Counted from the first letter of the stretch, positions 43,052 to 51,821 are shown. The stretch: 64,000 bases of DNA from Candidatus Zixiibacteriota bacterium (GCA_017999435.1 JAGNLV010000002.1:124001-188000); one strand, 5' to 3'. Program-made: numbers and translations. The notes: generated by a model not told the origin, from the sequence alone.

Positions 43052-43237
43052 ATGCCGTTGTACGAATACAAATGCCTTGACTGCGGAAAGGACTTCGAAG
43101 AACTCGTGAGCGCCGACCAGGAGGAAGTGTCCTGTCCGGCGTGCGGTTCGCAGGAAGCCTCCCGTAGACTCTCCACGTTTGCCTGGGGCAGCGTCGCCGC
43201 CTCGTGCGCCACCCCGTCCGGCAGCGGCTTCCGGTGA
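43052..43237 (+). CDS. FmdB-type zinc-ribbon protein
   Basis: 61 residues. MPLYEYKCLDCGKDFEELV...SCPACGS has the two CxxC pairs (Cys8/11 and Cys28/31) of the FmdB regulatory family, followed by the usual short Ser/Gly/Ala tail with one Cys and a terminal GFR. Its role is unknown; the family often accompanies redox or methylotrophy genes. The Shine-Dalgarno GAGGT overlaps the stop codon of the selenoprotein candidate, so the two are likely coupled. Confidence 0.92.
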   Translation: MPLYEYKCLDCGKDFEELVSADQEEVSCPACGSQEASRRLSTFAWGSVAASCATPSGSGFR

Positions 43238-43458
43238 GGGTGATCACGCGTTCCACGGTCGTGGAACGGGAAAGCGCAACTTAACGCGCTGAAAGTACGA
43301 TGCGGATCCGGCGGCGATCCCGCCGCGAGGCTGCGCCGAAAATAATCCCCCTCGTCCTCTCACGCCCGCACGGCCGGGCGCTTTCACCAGCCCCGTGTTT
43401 CGTTTTAGGGGGTCCGCGCACAGCCCGCCCGGCCTGTCGCTGCGTGTTGAGCCCCGCC

Positions 43459-43487
43459 TTGACAACGATGACCAAATAGGTGATTTT
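43459..43487 (+). promoter_or_regulatory. Promoter of the ferritin-like gene
   Basis: -35 TTGACA (43459-43464) with -10 TGATTT or GATTTT (43481-43487), 16-17-nt spacer, 45 nt before ATG 43533. It suggests the ferritin-like gene has its own transcript. Confidence 0.4.
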
Positions 43488-43532
43488 GCGGCCAAATGGT
43501 GGTGTTCCGAATTGGTGAAAGGACGCGATCGC

Positions 43533-44018
43533 ATGACCCCGGTCAACCAGGAAACGCTTCAGGCGCTGACCTCCGGCATACAGGCGGAGGTCGCCAGTTA
43601 CGTGTTTTACCGCGAAGCCCTCAAGAAGCAACAGGTTACGCAGATCAGAACGATTCTTGAAGAACTCGCGCTGGAAGAGAAGCGCCATTTTCACGTGCTC
43701 GAACGCCAATACGACTCCCTCGTCCGCAGTGAGAAATGGATCAGCACCGCGGATCTCATGAAACAGGAGGGGCTGCCGGAGGTCCCGGAGGAGATGAGCC
43801 GGACACACACGGCGCTCATGGGCGAGGTGGCCCAAGCCGCATCGCTGCGGGAAATTCTCGCCATCGCGCTGCGGCTTGAGGAGCAGGCCCGCGATATCTA
43901 TGCCCGGGCGTTGACTTTCGTGCAGAGCGAAGAGGGCCGGAAAGTGTTCGAGCGCCTGGTGTCGTTCGAGGAAGGGCATGTCCGGAAGGTCAAGGGGATG
44001 ATGGAGAAGTACTTGTGA
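43533..44018 (+). CDS. Ferritin-like / rubrerythrin-family protein
   Basis: 161 residues, all-helical four-helix bundle. Di-iron ligand candidates: EVASYVFYREAL (Glu first), EEKRHFHVLE (ExxH), RLEEQARDIYARAL, and SFEEGHVRKVK (EEGH), a pattern typical of COG1633 ferritin-like proteins without a rubredoxin tail. Probably peroxide reduction or iron handling. ATG 43533 has AAAGGA at a proper distance; an upstream in-frame start would include an unlikely 46-residue extension. Last of the redox-stress group. Confidence 0.88.
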   Translation: MTPVNQETLQALTSGIQAEVASYVFYREALKKQQVTQIRTILEELALEEKRHFHVLERQYDSLVRSEKWISTADLMKQEGLPEVPEEMSRTHTALMGEVAQAASLREILAIALRLEEQARDIYARALTFVQSEEGRKVFERLVSFEEGHVRKVKGMMEKYL

Positions 44019-44042
44019 CCGGACGGCCGGACGGCTTATATT
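44013..44042 (+). promoter_or_regulatory. Promoter of kdsA, leaderless arrangement
   Basis: -35 TTGTGA (44013-44018), 18-nt spacer, -10 TATATT (44037-44042); the kdsA ATG begins 8 nt after the -10, with no Shine-Dalgarno. Confidence 0.55.
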
Positions 44043-44049
44043 GCCTGCC

Positions 44050-44844
44050 ATGATCGAGGCCGCACTCTCCCGGGTCGCCGCCGGCGAGTTTTTCCTGATC
44101 GCCGGTCCCTGCGTCGTTGAATCACACGCGCTCTGCCTCGAAATCGCGGAGCGCGTGGCGGAGTTGTGCGCCCGCCGCCGTGTCCCCTACATTTTCAAGG
44201 CCTCTTTCAAGAAGGCCAACCGCACCGCGCCGGGTTCCTACACCGGTCCGGGAATCGCGGAGGGGCTGGCCGCCCTCGCAGCCGTCCGCGAGCGTATGAA
44301 ACTGCCGGTGCTGACCGATGTCCACGAGACCTCCGAGGTCGCCGCCGTGGCCGCAGTCGTCGATATCCTGCAGATCCCGGCGTTTCTCTCCCGGCAGACC
44401 GACCTTCTCGCCGCGGCCGGGGCCACCGGCAAGTGGGTGAATATCAAGAAGGGGCAGTTTCTTGCCCCCGACGACATGGCCTATGCGGTGCAGAAGACCG
44501 GTTCCGACAAAGTGATGCTCACCGAGCGGGGGACAACCTTCGGCTACCACAACCTCGTGGTTGATTTCCGCTCGCTCTTGATCATGCGGGAGTATGGCCG
44601 GACGGTGTTTGACGCCACGCACTCGCTGCAGTTGCCGAGCGCCGCCAGCGGGGTGTCGGGCGGGCGGCCGGACATGGTGATCCCGATGGCGAAAGCTGCG
44701 GTCGCAATCGGCGTCAACGGCCTGTTTGTGGAGACCCACCCCGATCCGGCCCGGGCCCGGTCCGACGCCGGCGCCATGCTCCCCCTCGACCGCATCCCCG
44801 ATCTCCTGGATCAGGTCCTTCGCATCCGGAATGCCGCAGGATAA
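44050..44844 (+). CDS. kdsA: 3-deoxy-D-manno-octulosonate 8-phosphate synthase
   Basis: Condenses phosphoenolpyruvate with arabinose 5-phosphate to Kdo 8-phosphate, the first step to Kdo for LPS. 264 residues, normal length. IAGPCVVESH (start), IFKASFKKANRTAPGSYTGPG, LTDVHE, IPAFLSRQTDLL, KKGQFLAP, and VFDATHSLQLPSA are the KdsA motifs. First gene of the Kdo/lipid A cassette; kdsC begins 3 nt after its stop. ATG 44050 is preferred to a TTG 3 codons upstream. Confidence 0.97.
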   Translation: MIEAALSRVAAGEFFLIAGPCVVESHALCLEIAERVAELCARRRVPYIFKASFKKANRTAPGSYTGPGIAEGLAALAAVRERMKLPVLTDVHETSEVAAVAAVVDILQIPAFLSRQTDLLAAAGATGKWVNIKKGQFLAPDDMAYAVQKTGSDKVMLTERGTTFGYHNLVVDFRSLLIMREYGRTVFDATHSLQLPSAASGVSGGRPDMVIPMAKAAVAIGVNGLFVETHPDPARARSDAGAMLPLDRIPDLLDQVLRIRNAAG

Positions 44845-44847
44845 GCC

Positions 44848-45384
44848 ATGCCCAAGCCCAAACTCACCCGCACACAACTGGTCGGACGCTTCAAGAACGT
44901 AAAGCTGCTGGCGATGGATGTCGACGGCGTCCTGACGGATGACACGCTGTACTTCGGCCCCGACGGCTTCGAGATGAAGCGGTTTCACATTTCGGACGGG
45001 CTCATGATGGTACTGGCGATGCGGGCCGGTCTGCAGCTTGCGGTGGTCTCGGGGCGCTACTCGGCGGCAACCGAGACGCGGATGCGCGACCTCGGCATCC
45101 CGCACGTCCTGCAGGGGATGAAGGACAAAGTGGCGCAGATCACTCCCCTGCTGGCCGCGCTGCAGCTCTCGTTTGCGGATATCGCTTTTGTCGGCAACGA
45201 AATTCTGGACATCACGCTGGCCGAACGCGCCGGTCTCGCGCTCGCGGTCGCCGACGCCTCCCCGCATCTGGTCGAGGTGGTCGACTACGTGACCGCCGCC
45301 CGCGGGGGGGCGGGGGCGGTGCGGGAGATTCTGGAGGCTTACTTCGAAGCGATCGGGCAGGAGCCCCGGAGGTACCTGGTATGA
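44848..45384 (+). CDS. kdsC: Kdo 8-phosphate phosphatase (HAD family)
   Basis: 178 residues. The HAD motif I DVDGVLTD (24-31) has nucleophile Asp24 and acid Asp26; VVSGRYSAATE is motif II; KVAQ... the lysine motif III; and FVGNEILDI replaces the usual GDDxxD/GNDxxD motif IV (Asp to Glu). It removes phosphate from Kdo 8-phosphate. It lies between kdsA and kdsD and overlaps kdsD by 4 bp. Confidence 0.95.
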   Translation: MPKPKLTRTQLVGRFKNVKLLAMDVDGVLTDDTLYFGPDGFEMKRFHISDGLMMVLAMRAGLQLAVVSGRYSAATETRMRDLGIPHVLQGMKDKVAQITPLLAALQLSFADIAFVGNEILDITLAERAGLALAVADASPHLVEVVDYVTAARGGAGAVREILEAYFEAIGQEPRRYLV

Positions 45385-46349
45385 CCAACGACCTGCGCGC
45401 CTATGCCGCCCAGGTGATCAGGATGGAGGCTGAGGCGGTAGCGGCCATGGCCGAGCACCTCGACGACAATTTCAGCCGGGCGGTGGAGGCCATTCTGGAC
45501 TGCCGCGGCCGCGTCATCGTCTCCGGCATGGGAAAATCCGGCCTGGTCGGCAAGAAGATCGCCGCGACCTTCAACTCCACCGGCATCGCCTCCATCTTCC
45601 TCCACCCGGCCGAGGCCATGCACGGCGACCTCGGGCTCATGCAGGCGGACGATCTGCTGATGATCATCTCCAAGTCGGGGATGGTCGGCGAGTCGGAGCT
45701 GGTGCTGTCGGTCGCCAAGCGCAAGGGACTGCCGATCATCTACCTGGCCGGCACGCTCGATTCGGAGATGGCCCGACGCGCCGATATCGTACTCGACTGC
45801 AGCGTGGACAAAGAGGCCTGCCCCAACAACCTCGTGCCCACTTCCTCGTCGACCGCGGCGCTGGTGATGGGGGACGCGCTCGCGGTGGCGCTCCTGAAAG
45901 CCCGCCACTTCACGGCCGAGGATTTCGCCGCCCTCCATCCGGGCGGGTTTATCGGCCTGCGCCTGCTCAAACGAGTGAGCGAACTGCATCACACCGGCGC
46001 CGAGCTCCCCCTGGTCGGGCCGGAGGCGACGATGAAGGAGATGATCCTCGAGATGACCGGCAAGCGGCTCGGGTGCGTGCTCATGACCGACGAAACGGGA
46101 CAGGTGGCGGGGATATTTACCGACGGCGACCTGCGGCGGCTGGCAGAACAGGGGAGCAATCTCTACGAGGTGACGGCCCGTTCGGCGATGATCAAGAATC
46201 CCAAGCGGATTGCGGCCGACGCGCTCATCGATGCCGCGCTCGCCCTCATGGAGCGCTATGCGATCACCCAGTTGCCGACGGTGGACGCCGACGGGAAGCT
46301 GGCGGGCGTGATCCATCTCCACGACATTCTCAAGTCCAAGCTCATCTGA
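45381..46349 (+). CDS. kdsD: Arabinose 5-phosphate isomerase
   Basis: 322 residues. SIS domain (about 35-190) with VSGMGKSGLVGKKIAATFNSTGI and HPGGFIGLRLLKRV; two CBS domains (about 205-320) follow. It supplies arabinose 5-phosphate from ribulose 5-phosphate for KdsA. The ATG overlaps kdsC's stop. The order kdsA-kdsC-kdsD is a self-contained route to Kdo; kdsB is not present here. Confidence 0.97.
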   Translation: MTNDLRAYAAQVIRMEAEAVAAMAEHLDDNFSRAVEAILDCRGRVIVSGMGKSGLVGKKIAATFNSTGIASIFLHPAEAMHGDLGLMQADDLLMIISKSGMVGESELVLSVAKRKGLPIIYLAGTLDSEMARRADIVLDCSVDKEACPNNLVPTSSSTAALVMGDALAVALLKARHFTAEDFAALHPGGFIGLRLLKRVSELHHTGAELPLVGPEATMKEMILEMTGKRLGCVLMTDETGQVAGIFTDGDLRRLAEQGSNLYEVTARSAMIKNPKRIAADALIDAALALMERYAITQLPTVDADGKLAGVIHLHDILKSKLI

Positions 46350-46352
46350 GTC

Positions 46353-47270
46353 ATGCGGCTGTCCCAACGGATACGGCGCGGGGCGGTGCACCGCCTGGCC
46401 ACCGCCGCTCTGGCGGTGCTCAACCGCATTCCGCGCCGGGCCGCCCTGGCGATCGGGGCCTGGTTCGGTCTGGCCGCCTGGGGCCTTCTCCCGCGGCACC
46501 GCCACCGCAGTATCGCCACCCTCAATCTCGTGTACGGCGACCGCCTAAGCCGGAAAGAAGCGGCCGCGATCGCCCGGAGATTCTTCGTAAATAGCGGCAA
46601 GAACCTGGCGGACTTTGTGCGATTCCGCGATCATTTTCGGGAGGAGATCGCCCCCCGCGTCACGATCGAAGGCCTGGAGCACTACCTTGGCGCGTTCGCC
46701 GGAGGGGGCGGGGTGTTCGGCGTGACCGGCCACATCGGTCATTTCGAGATCCTCGCGGCGCGTCTGGCCATGGAACCCCACCCGGTCGCCGTGATCGCGC
46801 GCGAGCTGTACGATCCCCGCCTGAACCGGTTGCTGGTGCAGGCCCGCGAGTCGGTCGGCCTGAAGAATGTCCTCACCACCGATTCCCCCCGCGTGCTGCT
46901 CGAGTGGCTCAAGCGAAACGGGGCGGTGGGCGCGCTGATCGACACCGACTCGTTCCGTGTCCGCAGCGAATTTATCGATTGGTTTGGCCGTCCGGCCCGG
47001 ACCCCGATCGGGCAGGCGCTGCTGGGTCTGCGCGCCGGGTCGGCTTTTGTCCCGATGGCCTGTCTCCGGCGTCCCGACGACGGATATCATATCATTATAA
47101 AACAACAGGTTAGAGTCGAAGAGACGGGTGACGCCGAGACTGACGCCCGCAGAATCACCGAAGCTTGTGTCCGCGAGCTACAGACAATTATTGACAGCCA
47201 CCGCGATCAGTGGATCTGGCTGCACGACCGCTGGCGGACCCGCCCGCCGACCACCTCAGAATCCCCTTGA
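46353..47270 (+). CDS. Lipid A lauroyl/myristoyl acyltransferase (LpxL/HtrB type)
   Basis: 305 residues, inner membrane. An N-terminal hydrophobic helix (about 18-45) precedes the catalytic motif TGHIGHFE (HX4D/E type, about 129-136). NLVYGDRLSRKEAAAIARRFFVNSGKNLADFVRF and IDTDSF are typical lipid A acyltransferase features. It transfers a secondary acyl chain to Kdo-lipid IVA. It starts 3 nt after kdsD and ends 65 nt before lptC. Confidence 0.93.
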   Translation: MRLSQRIRRGAVHRLATAALAVLNRIPRRAALAIGAWFGLAAWGLLPRHRHRSIATLNLVYGDRLSRKEAAAIARRFFVNSGKNLADFVRFRDHFREEIAPRVTIEGLEHYLGAFAGGGGVFGVTGHIGHFEILAARLAMEPHPVAVIARELYDPRLNRLLVQARESVGLKNVLTTDSPRVLLEWLKRNGAVGALIDTDSFRVRSEFIDWFGRPARTPIGQALLGLRAGSAFVPMACLRRPDDGYHIIIKQQVRVEETGDAETDARRITEACVRELQTIIDSHRDQWIWLHDRWRTRPPTTSESP

Positions 47271-47335
47271 CAAATCCCCGATTATATCGTCTTTACCTGC
47301 CGACATTAGGAGAACTGAGGAAGTAGAACATAAGA

Positions 47336-47947
47336 ATGCTCATTATTAATAGTATGCACCAACCCAAGGTTCTTGCGCTGATCCTCACCCTCCTTCTCGC
47401 GATCGCCCTGAGCGGTTGCGGGCGGGACGACCTGCCCTCCAACGGGCGCACCGCCACCGTGGACAGCGCGATACATCCGGACACCGAAACCAGCGGCGCC
47501 GTCATCCACCTGTTTGATCGCGGCCAGGTGACGGCCGAGATTCACGCAGCCAAGATCGTGCAGTTTTCCTCCAAGGATTCGACGATGGCGTACGCCCTGG
47601 ATATCGACTCTTATGATTCGGCCGGGACGGTCGGTACCGAGGTTACGGGAGATTCCGCGATTATTCGGCAGGATGAGGGATTTTTCACGGTCTTCGGTAA
47701 CGTCGTGGTCATCACACCCGACCAGCGCCGCCTCGAGACTGAGTATCTCCACTGGAACTCCCAGAGCGACCGGATCTACACCGACGCTTATGTGACGATC
47801 ACCACTCCGCAGGAGACGATCCGCGGATGGGGTCTGGAGGCGGACCAACGCGTACGCCGCTACAAGATTCTCCATCAGGTGTCGGCCGAGATCGAAGACG
47901 CCTCCCGACTGGAGCAGGAGGTCGGCCCGGGGGGATCGGGCGAGTAG
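47336..47947 (+). CDS. lptC: LPS export protein LptC
   Basis: 203 residues (197 if the ATG 6 codons in is used). A lipobox-like Cys28 (IALSGC) follows a hydrophobic N-terminus; LptC is normally an inner-membrane bitopic protein and lipoprotein versions occur in other phyla. Residues about 45-190 form repeated beta strands (AEIHAAKIVQFSSKDSTMAYALDIDSYDSAG...FFTVFGNVVVITPDQRRLETEYLHWNSQSDRIYTDAYVTI), the OstA/LptC-like jellyroll that hands LPS to LptA. Last gene of the lipid A cassette. No lptA or lptB in the window. Confidence 0.85.
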   Translation: MLIINSMHQPKVLALILTLLLAIALSGCGRDDLPSNGRTATVDSAIHPDTETSGAVIHLFDRGQVTAEIHAAKIVQFSSKDSTMAYALDIDSYDSAGTVGTEVTGDSAIIRQDEGFFTVFGNVVVITPDQRRLETEYLHWNSQSDRIYTDAYVTITTPQETIRGWGLEADQRVRRYKILHQVSAEIEDASRLEQEVGPGGSGE

Positions 47948-48046
47948 TGCAACGGTTCTACAGCGCGCAGATATTGGGGTCGGCGGTCGCCGGCCCCGTT
48001 TTTGTTCGGCCTTCCGAGCCGTGGGGGGCGCAAGCGTGCCCGCCTC

Positions 48047-48075
48047 TTGCGCACTCCCCCGCGCCGTGGTATACT
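48047..48075 (+). promoter_or_regulatory. Promoter of the HhH/PilM-like pair
   Basis: -35 TTGCGC (48047-48052), 17-nt spacer, -10 TATACT (48070-48075), 30 nt ahead of ATG 48105. Confidence 0.55.
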
Positions 48076-48104
48076 TCGGGACAAACGCGAGTCGGGGACT
48101 GTTC

Positions 48105-48521
48105 ATGAACCGGTATTTCGAGTTCTCCAGACGTCAGTTGTATGTTCTCGCCGTGCTCTGTACCTCGGCGGCGGCTCTGGGCAGTTATGCCGCGCTGGCG
48201 CGTCTGGACTTCTCGGCGCCGGAACCGGCGGGCCTGCCCCTGACCGCCGGGACCTTCGCCGACCCCGCCCTCCCGGCCTTATCGATCGGGGGGATGGCGA
48301 TCGGCAGTTTCGTGCTCGACCCGAACACAGCCCCCTCCGACTCGTTGGAGTTGCTGCCGGGGATCGGGCCGACCAAAGCGGCGGCCATGATCGCCGCTCG
48401 CGACACGTTGCCGTTCGCCGGGCCCGACGATCTGCTCAGGGTGGACGGCATCGGGCCGAAGACGCTCCAGAAGGTGCGGCCGTTCATCAAGATCGCCGGC
48501 CCGGAAACACCCGCCCCATGA
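48105..48521 (+). CDS. Membrane-anchored helix-hairpin-helix protein (ComEA-like)
   Basis: 138 residues. A transmembrane segment near the N-terminus (about 10-30) is followed by a linker and a C-terminal HhH pair: NTAPSDSLELLPGIGPTKAAAMIAARD and DLLRVDGIGPKTLQKVRPFI. Such proteins bind double-stranded DNA, as ComEA does in DNA uptake. GGGGA precedes the ATG. The stop overlaps the next start by 4 bp (ATGA). With a PilM-like partner, a role in type IV pilus/competence is conceivable (inference). Confidence 0.85.
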   Translation: MNRYFEFSRRQLYVLAVLCTSAAALGSYAALARLDFSAPEPAGLPLTAGTFADPALPALSIGGMAIGSFVLDPNTAPSDSLELLPGIGPTKAAAMIAARDTLPFAGPDDLLRVDGIGPKTLQKVRPFIKIAGPETPAP

Positions 48522-49384
48522 ACACCCCGTCGTTCCTTGTCGGCCTCGATCTGCAGCCCGACTCCTGCCGGGCGGTCCGGATGCGTGTGGACACGCCGCG
48601 ACCGGAGGTGGCCGCGGTGGCTGAGATCACTCCCGGCCGGCCGGCCCCGGAAGAGTTTTTTGCAGAAGCCGCGCTGGTCGCCGCGGTCCCCGGCCAGTAT
48701 GCGATCGCCAAGAACATCCCCCTCACGGATGGAGGCTCGGACCCCTGCGCGCGAGCGCTGTTCGAGCTGGCGCAGTCACTGACCGGGAGCCCCACGGATT
48801 ATTGGCTCGATGCCGCACCGACCGGTTTGGCGGGATTGATGCTGGGGATGGCGGTGCGGCGGAGCGTGCTCCGGCAGGAGCTTCTTGATCCGCTGGCGGG
48901 CATGACCGGCCGCACGCCGATCCGGGCCGAGGTCCGGGGCCTGGCGCTCGCGCACGGCTATCTCGCCTTCTGCCGCCCCTCGCGGGGAGGCGTGCTGGTC
49001 ATGATTGACCAGGACGGAGGGCACGGTTCGGCGGCCGTCCTGTATCGCAACCGGGTGGTTGCGCTCGCCCACGTGCCGACCGGGCATCTCGACCTGTCGG
49101 CGGCGGCCGACCGCGAGCGGTACGCGGTGGAGATCAAGACGGTGGTCAGTTTCCGTCTGGCGGCCCTGTTCGACTACGGCCTGACTCTTCCCCCCTCGGC
49201 CCTGGTGGTTTCCGGCGGAGCGGCCGAAGAGGCTCTCCAAGCGGCTTTGCAGAAGCAGTTTACGGTTCCGATCGAGAGGCCCGGGGTGAACGCCGGGTTT
49301 TTGGCGGGACCTTTGCGCGGGGAATTGGAGCAGCCGGAACGGTATCTGGCGGCGATGGGGCTGGGCGCTAATTTCCTTGCGTAA
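48518..49384 (+). CDS. PilM-like actin-fold protein
   Basis: 288 residues. VGLDLQPDSCRAVRM at the N-terminus and VMIDQDGGHGSAAVLYRNRVVALAHVP...SGGAAEEALQAALQKQF look like the split actin-like fold of PilM/GspL-type proteins. There is no obvious complete ATPase motif set, and the match is by eye only. Coupled to the HhH gene. If PilM-like, it would belong to a type IV pilus or type II secretion platform, but no pilN, pilO or pilQ is adjacent. Confidence 0.55.
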   Translation: MNTPSFLVGLDLQPDSCRAVRMRVDTPRPEVAAVAEITPGRPAPEEFFAEAALVAAVPGQYAIAKNIPLTDGGSDPCARALFELAQSLTGSPTDYWLDAAPTGLAGLMLGMAVRRSVLRQELLDPLAGMTGRTPIRAEVRGLALAHGYLAFCRPSRGGVLVMIDQDGGHGSAAVLYRNRVVALAHVPTGHLDLSAAADRERYAVEIKTVVSFRLAALFDYGLTLPPSALVVSGGAAEEALQAALQKQFTVPIERPGVNAGFLAGPLRGELEQPERYLAAMGLGANFLA

Positions 49385-49405
49385 CCCGCTCCGCGGGCGT
49401 ATACT
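49377..49405 (+). promoter_or_regulatory. Promoter of coaD
   Basis: -35 TTGCGT (49377-49382), 17-nt spacer, -10 TATACT (49400-49405); overlaps the end of the PilM-like gene and lies 50 nt before coaD. Confidence 0.55.
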
Positions 49406-49456
49406 AGCCGGAGCGGCGTTCATCCGGCGTGACCGGGAAAGGACGCTCTGAGGACA

Positions 49457-49969
49457 GTGACGAAGACGAAGACCAAAAGCAGAGCTGTTTATCCCGGTAC
49501 GTTTGATCCTATCACCAACGGCCACATGTCGTTGATCGAACGCGCCTGCAGCCTGTTCGACGAAGTGATCGTCGCGGTGGCCCTGAACGCCGGGAAAAAT
49601 CCTTTTTTTGAGTTTGAGGAACGCATTCAGCTGGTCGAGCAATCCGTTCGCGCGAGAGATTTTTCCCCTCAAGTGAAAGTCGTCGGTTTCGACGGTCTTC
49701 TGGCCGACGTAGCGACCGACGTCAAGGCCCGCGCGATTATCCGCGGCCTGCGGGCGGTGTCCGACTTTGAGTACGAATTCCAAATGGCGCTCATGAACCG
49801 TAAGCTCGCCCGGGAGATCGAAACCGTGTTCCTCATGCCGGCCCTCTCCTGGGTCTATCTCTCGTCGACCATTGTGAAAGACGTGGCGGTTCACGGCGGC
49901 GACGTCAACGGCCTCGTGCCGCCGCCGGTCCGCGCCGCGCTGCGGCGAAGGAACAAGCTCCGTTCGTGA
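49457..49969 (+). CDS. coaD: Phosphopantetheine adenylyltransferase
   Basis: 170 residues; makes dephospho-CoA from phosphopantetheine and ATP. YPGTFDPITNGH (12-23) contains the TxGH nucleotidyltransferase motif; FDGLLADVA, IRGLRAVSDFEYEFQMALMNRKL and WVYLSSTIVKDVAVHGGDV are CoaD signatures. GTG start with GAGGA ahead. Confidence 0.97.
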   Translation: MTKTKTKSRAVYPGTFDPITNGHMSLIERACSLFDEVIVAVALNAGKNPFFEFEERIQLVEQSVRARDFSPQVKVVGFDGLLADVATDVKARAIIRGLRAVSDFEYEFQMALMNRKLAREIETVFLMPALSWVYLSSTIVKDVAVHGGDVNGLVPPPVRAALRRRNKLRS

Positions 49970-50044
49970 GCGAACCCGACGGGCGCCGCCGGAAATCCGC
50001 TATGTTCGTGATGACAACCATACCACCCAGGACAGGGAACCGCT

Positions 50045-51637
50045 TTGACTGATAGGAACTCCCATCCGGCCCCGGAGCCGCACCCGCAGTCGGAGCCGTC
50101 CGACGCCCAGATCCCGCTGGCCGACCTGATTCGCATCCGGTACCAGAAGGCCTGCGACCTTCAGGCCCGGGGGATCAACCCCTACCCGTACCGCTACGAC
50201 CGCGACCATGAGATCGCCGCCCTGCTCGCCGATTTCGACACGCTCGCGGAGCGCCAGACGGCGGTGCGGATCGCCGGCCGCGTCATGCTCATCCGCAAGA
50301 TGGGCAAGGTGTTTTTCGCCGATCTCCGCGATCAGTCCGACCGCATCCAGATCTACCTCAAGATCGACACCGTCGGCGAGGACCAGTTCCGCCTGTTCGA
50401 CGCGGTCGACCTCGGCGACATCGTGGGTTGCGAGGGGACGCTGTTCGTGACCCGCACGGGCGAGCGGACGCTCAACGTGCGCCGGTTCGAACTGCTGACC
50501 AAGGCGCTCCACCCCCTTCCGGACAAGCGGGCGGGCCTGACCGACGTCGAAATGCGCTACCGGCGCCGCTACGCCGACCTGATCGCCAACCCGGAGGTGC
50601 GCGCGACCTTTCTCAAGCGCACCGCCATCGTCCAGGCCATCCGCGACTTCTTCAACCGCCGCGGCTTCCTCGAGGTCGAGACCCCCATCCTTCAGCCGAT
50701 TTACGGAGGCGCCAGCGCCCGGCCGTTCAAGACGCACCACCACAAGCTCGACGAGGACATGTACCTCCGGATCGCCGACGAACTCTACCTCAAGCGCCTC
50801 ATTGTCGGCGGATTCGAGAAAGTCTGGGAGTACTGCAAGGACTTCCGCAACGAAGGGATGGACCGGCTGCACAACCCGGAGTTCTCGATGGTCGAGGCCT
50901 ACTGGGCGTATGCGGACTACCGCGACATGGCCCGCCTGGTCGAAGAGCTGGTGCGCCACGTGGCCTTTGCCGTCCACGGCGCCTACCGCTTCACCTACGG
51001 CGAGCGGGAGATCGACGTCGCCCCGCCGTTCCGGTGGGTGTCGATGGTGGATTCGATCCGGGAGGCGGCCGGCCTCGACCTGATGGCCCTGTCTTATGAG
51101 CAGGCGAGAGCCGAGGCGAAGAAGATGCACCTTCCCGACGAGGACCTGACCAACTGGGGGAAGTGCGTGGAGGCGATCTGGGAAGCAAAAGTGGAACCGA
51201 CGCTCGTGCAGCCGACCTTCATCGCCGATTTCCCGCGGGAGATTTCGCCGCTGGCCAAGGTCCACCGGGAGAATCCCCGTTTGGCCGAACGGTTCGAGTT
51301 GTTCATCGCCGGCCAGGAGACCGCCAACGCCTTCTCCGAACTCAACGACCCGGTCGACCAGCTCCGGCGGTTCATCGAGCAGGGAAAAGCGCTGGCCGCC
51401 GGCGACGAAGAGGCGCAGCCGCTCGATGACGATTTCATCACCGCCCTCACCTACGGCATGCCGCCGACGGCCGGGCTCGGCCTGGGCGTCGACCGCTTCG
51501 TCATGCTCTTGACCAACCAGCACACGATCCGCGAGGTGCTCCTGTTCCCGCAGATGAAGCGGGAGCTGGCGGACGGCGCGGTGCCGGTGTCGCGCATCCT
51601 GGCCCGGATCATCGGCGCCGACAAGGAGACCCCGTGA
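50045..51637 (+). CDS. lysS: Lysyl-tRNA synthetase, class II
   Basis: 530 residues. N-terminal OB-fold anticodon-binding domain (about 30-170: RIAGRVMLIRKMGKVFFADLRDQSDRIQIYLK). The class II catalytic domain has motif 1 (FLEVETPILQPIYGGASARPFKTHHHKLDEDMYLRIADELYLKRLIVGG), motif 2 (KDFRNEGMDRLHNPEFSMVEAY) and motif 3 (GLGLGVDRFVMLLT). TTG start at 50045, a few bases after AGGGA. Start choice is less certain than the identity. Confidence 0.97.
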   Translation: MTDRNSHPAPEPHPQSEPSDAQIPLADLIRIRYQKACDLQARGINPYPYRYDRDHEIAALLADFDTLAERQTAVRIAGRVMLIRKMGKVFFADLRDQSDRIQIYLKIDTVGEDQFRLFDAVDLGDIVGCEGTLFVTRTGERTLNVRRFELLTKALHPLPDKRAGLTDVEMRYRRRYADLIANPEVRATFLKRTAIVQAIRDFFNRRGFLEVETPILQPIYGGASARPFKTHHHKLDEDMYLRIADELYLKRLIVGGFEKVWEYCKDFRNEGMDRLHNPEFSMVEAYWAYADYRDMARLVEELVRHVAFAVHGAYRFTYGEREIDVAPPFRWVSMVDSIREAAGLDLMALSYEQARAEAKKMHLPDEDLTNWGKCVEAIWEAKVEPTLVQPTFIADFPREISPLAKVHRENPRLAERFELFIAGQETANAFSELNDPVDQLRRFIEQGKALAAGDEEAQPLDDDFITALTYGMPPTAGLGLGVDRFVMLLTNQHTIREVLLFPQMKRELADGAVPVSRILARIIGADKETP

Positions 51638-51668
51638 CCGTGCAAAAGGTGAGATACATGGTGGCCCC

Positions 51669-51713
51669 GGTCTGCAGTCCGCCTCCGCACGTCGCCTGTC
51701 CCCGCTGCAGACC
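51669..51713 (+). repeat. 9-bp inverted repeat in leader of RRM gene
   Basis: GGTCTGCAG (51669-51677) and CTGCAGACC (51705-51713), 27-nt loop, 110 nt upstream of the RRM protein start. It may be part of a temperature-responsive leader. Confidence 0.4.
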
Positions 51714-51821
51714 CGATCAACGGTTAACGGTGTCGCTTGGGAGGAGTGCCCTATGACCTGATGTGCGCGCAGCGGGGGAACATGAAAACCGGCAACTAGT
51801 CTTTTTTTGGAGTTTGATGCG

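Noticed and set aside
43052-43237. UGA of FmdB as a second selenocysteine
   Set aside because: The sequence after this UGA meets another stop after one codon, and FmdB ends normally here.
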